From Sisyra terminalis (lineage: Eukaryota; Arthropoda; Insecta; Neuroptera; Sisyridae): a stretch of 64,000 bases of DNA. Both the position numbers and the translations under genes were made by a program. Of this stretch, positions 35,337 through 47,200 are shown piece after piece (the stretch's first letter is position 1; each line of letters begins with the position of its first letter). The stretch is taken from contig OY292277.1 in NCBI GenBank assembly GCA_958496175.1, forward strand, positions 45,085,050 to 45,149,049. Reading direction: 5' to 3'. Below the pieces are notes generated by a model. The model saw only the letters and a list, made by a program, of their open reading frames with translations, was not told the origin of the DNA and did not search any database.

Positions 35337-35538
35337 AAATATTTTCTTGTTTCTTATTGTTGGAAATGTCTCCTAATCAGCTTGCATATGAAGCATATAT
35401 TGGGAACTGCGTTATCTCCACTCTCTCTTAACTGAAAGCGGTGCTTACAGGATAAAAGTAGTCTAAACTAAGACACTAAAAGGTGCGGACGTTTATTTTA
35501 ATTAACAGTTTACTTTACAAAATATATGTGGTTTTATT

Positions 35539-35786
35539 TTAACGAATCCCTAACTCCACCATAACTCTAACACTTATATGAAATATTAACTTTTTCCCGC
35601 GATTTCGTTCGTGTCGAATAGTTATTTTCATTGATCTCTCCGAATTTGAACTAATAGTAACAGTAAAATTTAAAAGAAATGTTTTTCCAGTGCCTTCCGG
35701 GCATTCAAAAAGAACAAGCTTTCTTCGCCGTTTACAATCTTTTGTAAAAGAATCAATCATCAAATCAAGAATCAATCTTTTGTAAA
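35539..35786 (-). pseudogene. Helitron-type PIF1 helicase fragment
   Basis: Minus-strand translation contains RKLVLFECPEGTGKTFLLN, a Walker A motif in the wording typical of the Helitron/PIF1-like helicase (usually GPGGTGKTFL). Only about 80 codons remain, without the rest of the SF1 helicase motifs. The foldback element 35787-36119 abuts it on the upstream side and may have cut it off. Confidence 0.65.
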
Positions 35787-35850
35787 TTATTTAATTTTTA
35801 GCAGGAATATGGACTTAAAGGATGTAAATCTATATACTAATAATTCATTC

Positions 35851-35888
35851 AGCGACGTTTCGGTCCTTTATTTGACCTTCATCAGGCT
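35851..35888 (-). ncRNA. Hammerhead-ribozyme-like motif, family A left arm, all core elements present
   Basis: Minus strand: stem I AGC, CTGATGA, extra A, stem II GGTC-AAATAAAG-GACC, GAAA, palindromic ACGT, C (predicted cleavage after GUC), then GCT pairing with AGC. Stem II loop AAATAAA resembles the loop of known schistosome hammerheads. Predicted to work, if at all, as a dimer because stem III is only ACGT. Confidence 0.7.
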
Positions 35889-36017
35889 TCTAAAAAATCA
35901 TATTTAATCATTCTTAATTGTTATTATACTTTATATTAAGGTAAATAAACAATTTAACAATTAAGAATGTCCTGAAAAGTTCTGTAAACATGTGTTTGTA
36001 TTAATATGATTTTTAGA

Positions 36018-36055
36018 AGCCTGATGAAGGTCAAATAAAGGACCGAAACGGCGCT
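36018..36055 (+). ncRNA. Hammerhead-like motif, family A right arm, cleavage site mutated
   Basis: Plus strand: AGC, CTGATGA, A, GGTC-AAATAAAG-GACC, GAAA, then CGGC where the left arm has CGTC, then GCT. The T to G change destroys the NUH cleavage triplet, so this arm is probably inactive. Confidence 0.65.
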
Positions 36056-36469
36056 GAATTAATTATTAGTATATGGATTTACATCCTTTAAGTCCACTTT
36101 CCTACTAAAAATGAAATAATATTATGTAAAGTATGCAACAAATTTATCTTTTGAATAACATTACCAAAGACTAATATTTGTTCTGGGCTCAAAAGTAGAA
36201 CTACCCCCGTTAAATTTCCTTACCATGTAAATATAGTAAGTATGGACAAATTTGTTTGGCTTTCCATACGAATTTTCATCCCCTATATCACACTCATTTA
36301 GGTCAAAATTTTCAAAAATGCATGAACAAATGTTTATTTATTTCTTATCAAATGTCCAAATACAAAGTTTCATTGTTTTATCTACAAAAAATAATTACAA
36401 ACTCCCATATACACTTTTATACTTTATTTCAACGTGACAAAAAGTAGACCATGTTCTTCTACAAGGTTT

Positions 36470-36575
36470 AATCTATCTTTGTACCAAATTTCATGAAAAT
36501 CCATTTAGCGGTTTAGGCGTGAAAACGCAACACACAGACAAAGGTATTTTAGGGTACAGTAGGAATTATAATCCT
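36470..36575. repeat. Piece of a widespread insect repeat tail
   Basis: TTTGTACCAAATTTCATGAAAATCCATTTAGCGGTTTAGGCGTGAAAACGCAACACACAGACAAAGG is the type of phrase seen in many insect genomes near transposon ends. I recognise the wording but cannot assign the class safely. Confidence 0.4.
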
Positions 36576-36599
36576 TAATTTCTACTGTATAAAAAAATC

Positions 36600-37780
36600 A
36601 AGTTTTATAAGTGATTTTATTGAAATCTAGAACATTTGAATTTAAGCTCTTTCCATTTTTTGAAAATAACATTCTTTCTTTGCGGTTATCCTGTATTTTT
36701 TAAATCAGTTGAATTGTGTGTTGTTTATAGTCCAACTGCTTTAAATTTTAAGTTTAGATGTCATATTTTTGTTATCTATAGTATTGTTTTTCTTGCTGAT
36801 AATTTTATCCTATTTTTAAGTGCTGGTACAAAAGGGAAATGTGTAAGTTGGAGTATTTGTAACTTGAAATGGTTTCACACGATTTATGTATCTATACTAT
36901 AATATACCGTACTAGATTGCTATATTTGTATGAATAAATTTGGAGAAAACTAGAATTAAAAAAAAAAAAATTTGAATGTTTTATGTAGGTTTTTGAGGAT
37001 AAGTTTAATATCCTATAACTGCAAAGTAAAAGGAATCTCTGTAAATTTGAAATTTCCCTTAATTTACATAAAAGAAAAACATTTTATATAGCCCAATTTT
37101 CCAAAATTTTTAATTTTTTACCACGCAGATACGATGGGCTGGTATGGTGTTTATATATTGATGCGAATGCAATTTATTTGCAACATTGGCGATGCAAAGT
37201 TTACTTTAGATTATTTTTTTTTTGCTTAAACTAAATGAAACAAACCAAAAGCCCAGTGCAATGAGAAAGTGAATGCACTTATTTACATTATATAAATAGA
37301 AAGCTAAACAAACTTATCGTCTACCATAAATATTTTGACGTGAGAAAATTAATAAGAAAACTGGGAAAAATTTATTCATCAAACAATATTTTACATGTGC
37401 GGTTTTCGTTTGAAACATTATGACTGAATTACCCATATCAAATATTATACTATGTATAATGTATATTGATAGCAAATATTGCGTTTTGAAGTCAATATTT
37501 TCCTAGAATTTCCAGAAAATCATTTTTCACCTATTCAACCTCTGTAAACAAAAGAGACATACGTGATATCTCCAAAATACCAACTAGTTTTTCAAAAAAC
37601 CTATAGGTGTTTATTTAATAATACCTTTACGGTAAATACGTTTAATATTGTATTTTATTTATTATTATGTTTAGATTTTGAATGTTTTATGAATGGTTAT
37701 AATATTTTCGAACATCAATCCTCATCAATCATCTAATATCAATTCTAATATCATTCTTTTTTCATTTTTAACTTTTATGA
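36600..37780. other. Gene-free AT-rich region
   Basis: Low-complexity open frames only (for example 36636-36902). Confidence 0.4.
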
Positions 37781-37784
37781 TCTA

Positions 37785-38410
37785 CCATTTGGAATCTGTG
37801 GAGGAGATTGTCATTTGCCATTTGCCGATCGACAATCATAATTTTGGTTTTCTTTACGTTTATTTTATGTCCACATTTATTGCACTCCGTTTCTAGACGA
37901 TTTAGAAGATCCAACACTTTATCTTCTGATGTACCTATCAGAGTTTAACCGTCTACATATCATCTATTTCTTGAATTACCAAAAGGCGTTTGATTTCATC
38001 AATTGGAAAATGTGAAAAATTCTCCAAGAAGTGGGTGTCAGCAGAACACTTAATTTCGTAATTAACAATACGACCAAAGTAATAATAGAGAACCAGAGTT
38101 TGTCAGAGATGTATATTCTCTCCAGATCTGGAACAAATTCTGGAACCTTTTCCCGTTACAAACCTTAAGATATCTGGCGATCTAGATTGGTTTCCAAACG
38201 CCTTTTAATAATTCGAAACAAAATTTTGCTCAGATATGATATCAACGTAATGGTAGGGTAGTTATTACACTTTGTAGTTTCACCCTTCTTAGGTGTTCAT
38301 ACGAATATAGAAGTAGATCATTCTTTGAGCTATTGCTTCCATATTAAATTATGTAGATCGGTTAAGGTTTTAATGTTTTAGTATTGATCTAAATTCTGCA
38401 AAAGTTCTCG
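37785..38410 (-). pseudogene. Non-LTR retrotransposon reverse transcriptase remnant with an inverted inner segment
   Basis: Minus strand, in RT order: PTITLISYLSKILFRIIKRR and LETNLDRQIS (finger region, about 38260-38160), then TGKGSR (about 38150-38130), and later YVDG-stop-TLIGTSEDKVLDLL and CNKCGHKINVKKTKIMIVD (YADD box and following, about 37945-37815). The expected motif A piece is on the opposite strand: plus-strand YQKAFDFINWKM and ILQEVGVSR at about 37975-38050. Stops and frameshifts throughout. Belongs to the Jockey/CR1-like group by wording, but the clade is uncertain. Confidence 0.75.
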
Positions 38411-38700
38411 CTTTATATTGTCGTAGACTGGATATTTTCCTACTTTAAATTGCTTCTTCTTCGAGGATTCGTTGTTTGAACATCGGAATTGTTGTATTCT
38501 TGAATTTCTGTGCAATATTGTTTCCACGTGTCAATACTTCAATATTCCCAACAAGAATGCAGTGCTTCTTTACCTCTAAGAAATTATTTTCTTTGATAGA
38601 ATCTTTTTTGAGTATCTCCCCTTCTGTACGTTTTAAAAATCATCTATTTCTAAATATCATATGGGCGATATCGTCTTAGGTAAAGAACATTTATACAGTA

Positions 38701-40050
38701 GGTGTACCGGAAAAGAATATCGTTTTAACCCAACAGTCTTTCAATTGCCATTTATCTGCTTATAAGTTATTTCAAAGTGGTACTAAAGACATTTTATGAT
38801 TAGAGTAATTTATCAACTTAGTAAAAATTACAAAATATTTTTTATTCTGAAATCTATATTGAAATGGTAAGACCAAAAACCTGAAAGAATATAAATTTGG
38901 TGTTGTATACTCATCGAGTTTCACAAGATAGCAACGCAAAGTTGTTACTAAAAACATTTTCAATGTTTATCTAAGTGCATTAGATGTTTATTAACGCCAA
39001 ATGAGTTTTTATAACTTCAAATTCGATAATTTTCATTTCTCCAACTGATACTTACGAAATATGACAAAAAATTTAACCAATAAAAAGTTAAAGGGGAAAA
39101 TAGTATCAAATGTATCATTGTATGCCAGAAAGTCAAAAAGCTGACAAATAATCTTAATCGATCGGTCAAATTCCCAAAAGTGTCCAAAACTGTTAACAGA
39201 TACAATTCTATGCTGCAACACGATAATGGAAGACTCCTCTGCAGAAGAAAAGCCTAAGAAAAAACTAATTAATTAAGGGAGAGGTTATATTGCCGTGCCC
39301 TAATAACTATCCAAAGTTATTCTATCGGATTTCTATTTACTTCAATCGTTAATGTTTGCAAAAAAAGATAAGACATATTTCTTCTAGTTTCACAGGATAG
39401 TGACGCAAAGTTGTTACTAAAAACATTTTCAATGTTTACCTAGATGTTCATTAATGTCATATGAGCTTTTTTAAGTTCAAATTCGATAATTTTCATTTCT
39501 CCATCTAGTACCAACGAAATATGACAAAAAATTTAACCAATAAAAAGTTACGGGGGAAATGGTGCCAAATGTATGCCAGAAAGTCAACTTGCTGTTAAAA
39601 AATCCCAATCAATTTTAGTTGATCGGCCAAATACCCAAAAGTGTCCAAAAATTGTTAACAGATAAAATTCTATCCTGCAAAATGGTAATTCAAGACTCCT
39701 CTGCAGAAGAAAAGCCCTGGAAAAAACTAATTACTTAAGGGGGAGCTGATATTGCAGTACCCCAATAATTATCCAAAGTTGTTCCATCGGATTTCTATTT
39801 ATTTCAATCGTTACCACATTTACTAAGTGGTAAAAAAAATTAAAGCTTAAGTGATGTTCAAAATGTATTTTTTTGATATTGTCCTTAGTAATCAATTGAT
39901 TTTTACTAATATGGCATTAAAAATTTGCACATTTGATGTCAAAACGTTGATACTATCGAGACTGATTATATCATTGATTTAAAATCAACAGTAACTAAAT
40001 TTTGTGTTTTAATTGTATATTGAAAAAACGACAATACTTTCCGGACCCCC
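38701..40050 (+). mobile_element. Decayed mariner-like element, copy 2, with internal tandem duplication
   Basis: Ends GGTGTACCGGAAAAGAATATCG and CGACAATACTTTCCGGACCCCC, with TA at 38699-38700 and 40051-40052. Inside, about 470 bp is present twice (from about 38917 and about 39387): GTTTCACA.GATAG.GACGCAAAGTTGTTACTAAAAACATTTTCAATGTTTA to AAGACTCCTCTGCAGAAGAAAAGCC. Translation around 39213-39330 gives LQHDNGRLL and after a stop LREVILPCPNNYPKLFYRISIYFNR, matching the mariner wording HDNAR..., EVLPHPPYSPDLAPSDYHLF. The second unit reads QNGN in place of QHDN. Confidence 0.75.
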
Positions 40051-40052
40051 TA

Positions 40053-40946
40053 ATAGAAATTATTTTATAAGACCGTGCATTGTCTGTTATGTTAAAAAAA
40101 CACCTTTGTGCACTTACAGACTGACGTCGGTGGATTTCAAAGGTATACAATTTGTACGATATTGGCATTACTAAACACTTATACATACTTACTCAAAAAA
40201 ATTGCATATAATACAATTAATTCAATATGCAACTGAAACGTACCGACACATTGGTTAGTGTGGATATTTTTCAATATTCCGGGTGCAAATTTATTGTTTT
40301 CTTATTTTTGAATTGTGTTTTATGACGGCAGGAAATATTTTCAACGGAAGTCCATTGTCAAATATTTCTTTTTACTTTTTTTTTCTCGTTCTCAAACGAA
40401 ATAAATCCTAGTGGCCATATAATTTTTTCTTGCCATTGATTTATGTGCTCCACACGGCATATTTACCGTCTTGATTGCAAAAAAGGGTAGGTACAAAATT
40501 TGATTTTTTTCCCTCTTTGTAAATCGGCTCTTAGACCCCTTGTTTCTTCGGCAACAATGCCCATTTTACGATTGAACTCATTTAAGTCAAAAGCGTTGAA
40601 AGTGACGAGAAAAAAGTATCAAGCTCCACCAGTGGACCATAAAATTGAATGGGAAACATAATAAAAACAGTGCACACTGCACACGCCTATAAAAATTTTA
40701 GTTTAGCGGTTTCGTTTGTACAAATGTTTATGTTAACAAAGGAAATTTCTATGGAAAAATGTCATTAAAATATTTTTTACTATGGTGAATGAATTTGAGT
40801 AATATATTGTGTTGTAAGCAAAGAAAATGTATATGGATTTGTTCATGAGCCTTCTTCGGTCGTATACTGATTTCAAAATGTAAACAATTAATTCATTCTC
40901 AAGTAGGAACTCTAAAAATTATTAAACATAGTTTTTATATACACCA
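40053..40946. other. Gene-free AT-rich region
   Basis: Nothing recognised. Confidence 0.4.
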
Positions 40947-41370
40947 TTAGCTGAACCCGGCAGACGTTGTCTTGCCAGCCTATGGTTGTAAATAAATAAA
41001 TTGAATTTAGGAAAAAAAAATTGTGAATTTTTAGAATAACCTCCCTTATCAATCTGCAGCATCCCATGATGTATCAATTATAACTTAGCTTCAAGATATA
41101 CATTTATCAATTTGGTTTTGAGAAAATTTGCTCTACCTCTAAAAATCACTACACAATCATAACAATGAAGTATTGCCAATTAGCGGCTATTGTATTGACC
41201 GTTGAAAAAGCCGTTTTTTTGTGGTTGCAGGTATGTCACCGACGCAGGAAAAAGATAAAAAAAATCATTAAAGCGGATTGTATATCATCACAAAATTTGG
41301 ACTAAATCGATACCGAAATTTTTGAGTTTTTGAAATCTACACAAACCAATATAACAATTTTATATATGTA
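40947..41370 (+). repeat. Dispersed insect repeat beginning TTAGCTGAACCCGGCAGACGTTGTC
   Basis: The start phrase, with CCCGGCAGAC.TTGTC.TGCC, is a wording found at the ends of widespread insect repeats. The segment also holds CACAAAATTTGGACTAAATCGATACCG near its far end, of the same general type as 36470-36575. A related start (ACTAGCTGATACCCAGAACTTCGCCTGCG) occurs at 42533. Class not assigned. Confidence 0.45.
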
Positions 41371-41404
41371 GATAAAATATAGATTATGCATTGTTCATTT
41401 AAAT

Positions 41405-41655
41405 CAGAGGTGGCCAACCCGCGGACCGCATAAGGCACATCTTGACAATGTTTTCCACCCGCGAAATGCATCAGACTTTTATAAAATTTATACATTTTAT
41501 AATAACCAAAGTGGTGACAACTACTATATTAAAAAATGTTTACAGTGTATCTAAATTTAGTATGGAAAATTTGAGATATAACTTCAAAAGTGGCCCACGG
41601 AGTTATAATGCATCTCCGTAGTGGCCCGCAATATCATTTGGGTTGGCCACCCCTG
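41405..41655. mobile_element. hAT-type MITE
   Basis: 251 bp with ends CAGAGGTGGCCAACCC and GGGTTGGCCACCCCTG. Flanks ATTTAAAT and ATTTCAAG agree at 6 of 8 positions, as expected for an aged 8-bp duplication. No coding capacity. Confidence 0.75.
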
Positions 41656-42354
41656 ATTTCAAGTATGCTGATTTCTCGATATCTTAAAAAAGAACATAGG
41701 TTTTTAATTAAAAGGTCTAATTTATATCCCATTAATGGTTGTCCGTTTATTTATTTTAATCAGCCTTTTTCTGAATGCTACTTTTATTATTAATAATTAA
41801 ACGTAAATAGGCAACCTTTTCTTCTGAAAAAAAAATAGTTGAACTTGATTACCTACAAAGTTCCTATCAAATCAGTAAAGCTGTCTTTAAATTGGAACCA
41901 TAAGTGAAATCAGAATAAAATATTGGTACAACTATTTAGATTAGACTTGTTTGTGACCTTTATACTGTTTTGGCGAAATACTAAGAACTACCTGAAAACA
42001 AAATATTATCAAAATCAATAAACCTGTTCTTGAATCGTACGAAAGAATGCAGGTAGGCCGAAATTTACATTCGAATTATTAAGCTTTGATCTATAATGAT
42101 CAATATTGTGGTCGAAACCGGCTGAGTTCCAAGGTGGTGTGAAATTGCAAACGATTTTCTACCTGGTCTCAACGGGTGGTATGAAATAGCATTATAAATG
42201 CTTGAAGGCCAAAATGTGTGAAAAATGTAGATTGAAAGGTGCCACTAATGGATTCGGAAACAGGTGTTAATGTATTTATAATTGACAACAAATAATAAGT
42301 ACCTGAAACTGGTTCCAAATTCTTGAACGACATATTTATATCTGCCATTCTCTC
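41602..42354 (+). repeat. Dispersed repeat, copy 2 (about 750 bp)
   Basis: Collinear with 11726-12437, overlapping the right end of the hAT MITE and continuing through AAAGCTGTCTTTAAATTGGAACCATAAGTGAAATCAG (present in both) to CTGCCATTCTCTCG. Confidence 0.8.
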
Positions 42355-44241
42355 GTTATTATTTTGGACTTTAAGCTCTTACTATGTTATTTTATATCAC
42401 CAGATGAAAGTACGATAATTTGCATTCCATACTAGCTAACGAGTAAACTGGTTTTGCACTTAACGTGTGGAATCCATACTGACAAAAGCCATAACAAAAA
42501 TGAAAAGTATTTCAATTTTCATTTTATCCCTTACTAGCTGATACCCAGAACTTCGCCTGCGTGACGTCTATGATGGTATTATTTTCTTTTGAAATTTGCT
42601 TATCTAAGAAAACTAAATCTATTACACATAAAAGATGAAATATAACACTCCGAAAATATAAATTCCGAACAACATTTAATAAAAGAAGGCATGTTTACTT
42701 GCATATGACGTCATCGAAGTTACAACCAATCACAAATCGTTCTCGTTCCCGTTAAAATTTCAAAAAATTTCTATTTTTTCATTTATAAAAACTATAAATA
42801 ATTTAATGTGTAATATGCTTTTTCGCGTTATTTTAATAGAATTACAACAATTTGTACTATGTTTTCAATGTTGTCAAATACCCTATTGAAAAAAATTTAA
42901 ACATCATGATGTTCTCGTTGACGCATATTATTATGTAAAGAATGTCCAGTAAAATGTACATTAAAAATCACAACGTTGTTTGTTTTTATTTTACTAACTT
43001 TTGGAGCAAAATTGATTTAAATTTTAAGTCGGGAATTTTTTATGAAAATAGCTCGTTTTCGTCTGGAAAATCAAGGAAATTGAATTAACTGGACACATTT
43101 CAATCTCATACGCAACAAATTTTCCACAATTCTCGTTTTAAATATTTTTCTAAAGCCTAGACTCGATAATGATCATAGAAAGCACAAAAAACGATAAAAA
43201 ACAACCATTGAAAAATGAGAAAATTTGATACTTTTTCCATGTTTTTGTGAATTTGACGAACAATTATGTTTTGTTCAAGAAAGAAATTCAAGCAATTCTT
43301 TCAATTGTAAAAAGATTTATGAATCATTCCGTAATTGTATTAGAAAATATCTATCAGAAGCCAAACTAAAAGAAATAATACGTCTAAATACAAAAGTAAA
43401 CGAAAATCTTCTCACTTAAAAGTTAATGCGAACAAATCTTTCAACGAAAAAAAAAAACATTTTTAAAAAAGTCCTAATGACTTCAACTTTAATCTGTAAA
43501 ACAAACATTTTACTCGAAAAATCGTTTATTTTAAATTCTTTTCACTTTTCGGTAGAACAAACGACAAAATGCCTTACGGCTACAAAAACCATAGTGCTCT
43601 AATTGACATGACGTCATTAAATTTCCACTATTAGAAAAGTAAGGTACAATTAAATATCTTATAATAATTCTTCTATAAGTCCTTTGAAATCAATTGTAAG
43701 ATTAAAGCTTTTAAACGTTTATTTTTTAAGATTTTTGATTTAATGTGTTTGGATGGATTTTTAGTAAACTGAAGATAAATGTGCAGAACGGAATGATAAA
43801 TGAAATGCTATTACGTTATACTAATTGAGCTAACAACCGATCAATGGCAAATATCCAAATTGAAAACTATTGTCGGAAATGTGAATGAGTTATGGATATC
43901 AATCCATCAGTCTCCACAATTTGGAAATACTTGTTTTTTTCCACTAAAAAAATTCTGATATGAACGCCAAATGATTTTTTCTGCAGATTTCTTTTAGTCT
44001 TAGAAGTACTTTGGAGCCCCAGCGCTATTCCTAATCCTTATTGGTAAAATTAGCTTCTAAAATAAGTTTCTAAGGATAGGCAACCTCTATTACTATGTGT
44101 AACACTAATTGCCTACACAACATTTTATTATATACTTGTCTCAAAGCATACCCTTAAATGAAAAATATTATTAAGTAAAGAATGTGGACATATTATTTAT
44201 TTTCTAATAGATTATTTTAATTTTTTTCCTCTTTTTTCCAG
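42355..44241. other. Region upstream of the Mcr-like gene
   Basis: No coding exon recognised. The Mcr exon starting at 44242 follows a polypyrimidine tract and AG, so a 5' noncoding exon and promoter must lie somewhere upstream. The 64-codon frame at 43225-43419 is unrecognised. Confidence 0.4.
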
Positions 44242-44246
44242 GAACT

Positions 44247-47200
44247 ATGGCAGCTCTAACGACAGCTAAAAGAAAATCGCTACGGAACTCCTTTTTACTA
44301 ATTGTGTTAATAGTTTTCTACTCGATAATATCGATATGCAATTGCCAAATAATAGATCCAAAAGATCCGCGTTACAATCCACAAACCAATCCCAACTACA
44401 ACTATAATCCCAATCAAGACCCATATCGAAACCAGAATGATCCATATTTCGCATCTGGCGGCCGTGGTAATTTGGGGAACTTAGATCCGAATTTGTATAA
44501 TTCGCAAAACAATCCGTATGGAAACAATCCTGATTTAAACAATCCTTACGGATATCCCACGGATCAATTTGGCAATCCGGTGCTTACGAATAACGAAAAT
44601 TTTCCGTATAACGATCCGAATGTACCGGGAGGTGTATTGAATACCCGTACTGGTTTTACTCAGCGCCCGAATACAAATGCCGGGGGACTAGGAGGAAGAA
44701 ACTATGATATTTACGATACGAACAAAAATTTGCAAAACAATAATGTTATTATTAATGAAGCGTAAGTTAACAATTAATTAATCGTTACAAACAATTATAA
44801 TTTTGTTGCTTTTTGCAGGACATACTTTATTGTGGCTAGTCGAATGGTTCGTCCTGGTCAAATTTATCGGATTGCTGTTACAATATTGCAATCCGCTCTT
44901 CCTTTAACAGTTCGTGGAAGTATTGAACGTGATGGGGTTGAAATGGCCGCCGACAGTAAAGACTGCAAAGAGGGAATTCCCGAAACTTTAATTATGAGAG
45001 TAAGAATATTGATTTAAAATTTATCTTGAGATTTTTTTTTATTTTATTTTTTTATTAGGTACCTCCTACAAGTGTACCTGGTGAATACAATCTCCGCGTT
45101 GAAGGACTTTATGACAGCGTTTTGGGTGGTTCTGCATTCTTCAACGAATCAAAACTATCTTTTTCGATCAGATCCCTAACGATTTTCGTACAATTAGACA
45201 AACCCGTTTATAAACAAGGCGAATTAGTCCGATTCCGAGCCATTCCCATCAATACAGAACTAATGGCTTTCGATAACGTTATGGATGTGTACATGTTGGA
45301 TCCTAATCGGCATATTATGAAACGTTGGCTTTCGCGCCAATCCAATTTAGGAACTTTGAGTTTAGACTATCAACTATCAGATCAACCGATTTTCGGCGAA
45401 TGGATCATTCAAGTTAAGGCTCAAGAACAAATTGAAGAAGCTACGTTTTTGGTTGAGGAATACTATCAAACGCGGTTTGAAGTCAATGTTACAATGCCAC
45501 CGTTTTTCTTCAACACCGATGAATACATCCACGGTGTTGTCAGTGCTAATTATACAAATGGTGCTCCTGTCCCAGGAAATTTAACGCTTAAGGCTATAAT
45601 TCGACCCATACGTCCTCCAGGTGTACCTGAATACTATGCTGATTCCCGACCACCAATTATTAGATATTTGGAATTTGTAAGTTTTTCTTAACATTGTGTG
45701 AACTAAGATTTAAGATTTACCTTCCGATTTTCAGACTGAAGAATATCCGTTTTGGATTCCAAGACCTGAATATTACTATGATAAAAGACCGTATTTAAAT
45801 TATGTAAGTATAACAACTTGTTGGTAATTGTATTTACACAGGGTTTCTTTCTTGTGGTTCAAAAGAAAAACAAAACCTTTCTTGATAAAGTAAATGGAAA
45901 AGTTTTAATATTCTCTATTCAAATCAGCCCTTAATGAAACAGTGACCCCCTTTCATATGTAACTAATCTAAAAATGTTATTTAACCAGCTTGCGATAAGA
46001 ATGTATCTAGGGAGGGTCATTGAGGTCATAGTTCCTTTCCTAGACTTAGTCTAGGTCAGTGGTTCTTAATCTGGGTTCAATCGAACCCCAAGGGTTCGGT
46101 AAGTCAATCTCGCGGGTTCGAAGGAAGCCACGGGTTTTGAATTCAAAAAAATACTTTTTTTCCAATTAAAAAGGATTCGGTGAATGCACATATGAAACTG
46201 GTGAGGTTCGGTACCTCTAACAAGATTAAGAACCACTGTTCTAGTTAGACTGCTGATAATTTGAGAAGAATTATTGATTTTTATATTCAATTAACTATTT
46301 TGGGCGTAAAATAATAAAAAATGTTTCTTTTTAAACAAATTTATGACAGTAATCGAATGGGAACCTATTCTAATTAAATTCCAATTATTTGACCCAATTA
46401 GTGACCACATTTCTTCTTTCCAAGAATAATTACATTTTCATTATATAACATTTATATTTTTTTTCTTTTATAGTTTTCTGGAGTGTATCATTTCCAATAT
46501 CCTATGCGTGAATTGGAGCAATATATTCCTTCAATTCAAGGTATGGAAGTTACAATCGTAGCCACTGTCGGCGAGCGGTTTTTGAATGAAATAATCGAAG
46601 GATTTTCGACTACACGAATTTATAATTCATCAATAAAAATTGCCTTTTTGGGTGGATCGCCTCAAGTACTCAAACCTGCGATGCCTTTCAATATTTATGT
46701 AAGAATTGTTTTATATTTTTTATATATTGAACCAGTTTAAACAAAATCTATGCAGTTTTCCGTCTTATTGATATTGTTTTTGAAAATCTATCTTCTATTA
46801 TATTTGAATTATGGGGAAAATTCTTAGACTATACAGTGCTTAGGTATAGGAAATTATTGAAAGCATGGGGACCACAGATGATAATCTCATATAGTGTCGT
46901 TATTCCAAAATTCATGGGGGTCTTCTGATCGCACTTAAACGTGCGGTATTGTGGAGACGTTATTAAGTTTGTTAAGTTATTAAGTAATCAGGAAATATGA
47001 AATGGAATCTTCACTATATGACGTCATTATCAATGCCTATATCTTGTAGTCAGCAAATGGTTGACTTTGAAAATTTCTTGTTTAAAGTAAAGTTTTGATA
47101 TATTTTCTCACGAATTTTAATTACAGCTGGTCGCATCTTACCATGACGGCTCACCTCTACCTGAACAACTATTACGACTCAGTCGTATGGAACTTCAAAT

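Larger units (their letters stand above)
35787..36119. mobile_element. Foldback element with a hammerhead-like motif in each arm (family A)
   Basis: Inverted arms of about 110-130 bp: left TTTTTAGCAGGAATATGGACTTAAAGGATGTAAATC..., right its complement GATTTACATCCTTTAAGTCCACTTTCCTACTAAAAA. Each arm contains CTGATGAAGGTCAAATAAAGGACCGAAAC pointing towards its own outer end. About 95 bp of unique sequence lies between. Facing terminal repeats of this kind occur in Penelope-like elements; no protein is encoded. Confidence 0.75.

Noticed and set aside
43225..43419. 64-codon open frame upstream of Mcr
   Set aside because: Looks protein-like at its C-terminal half but I recognise no family, and it has no partner exon.
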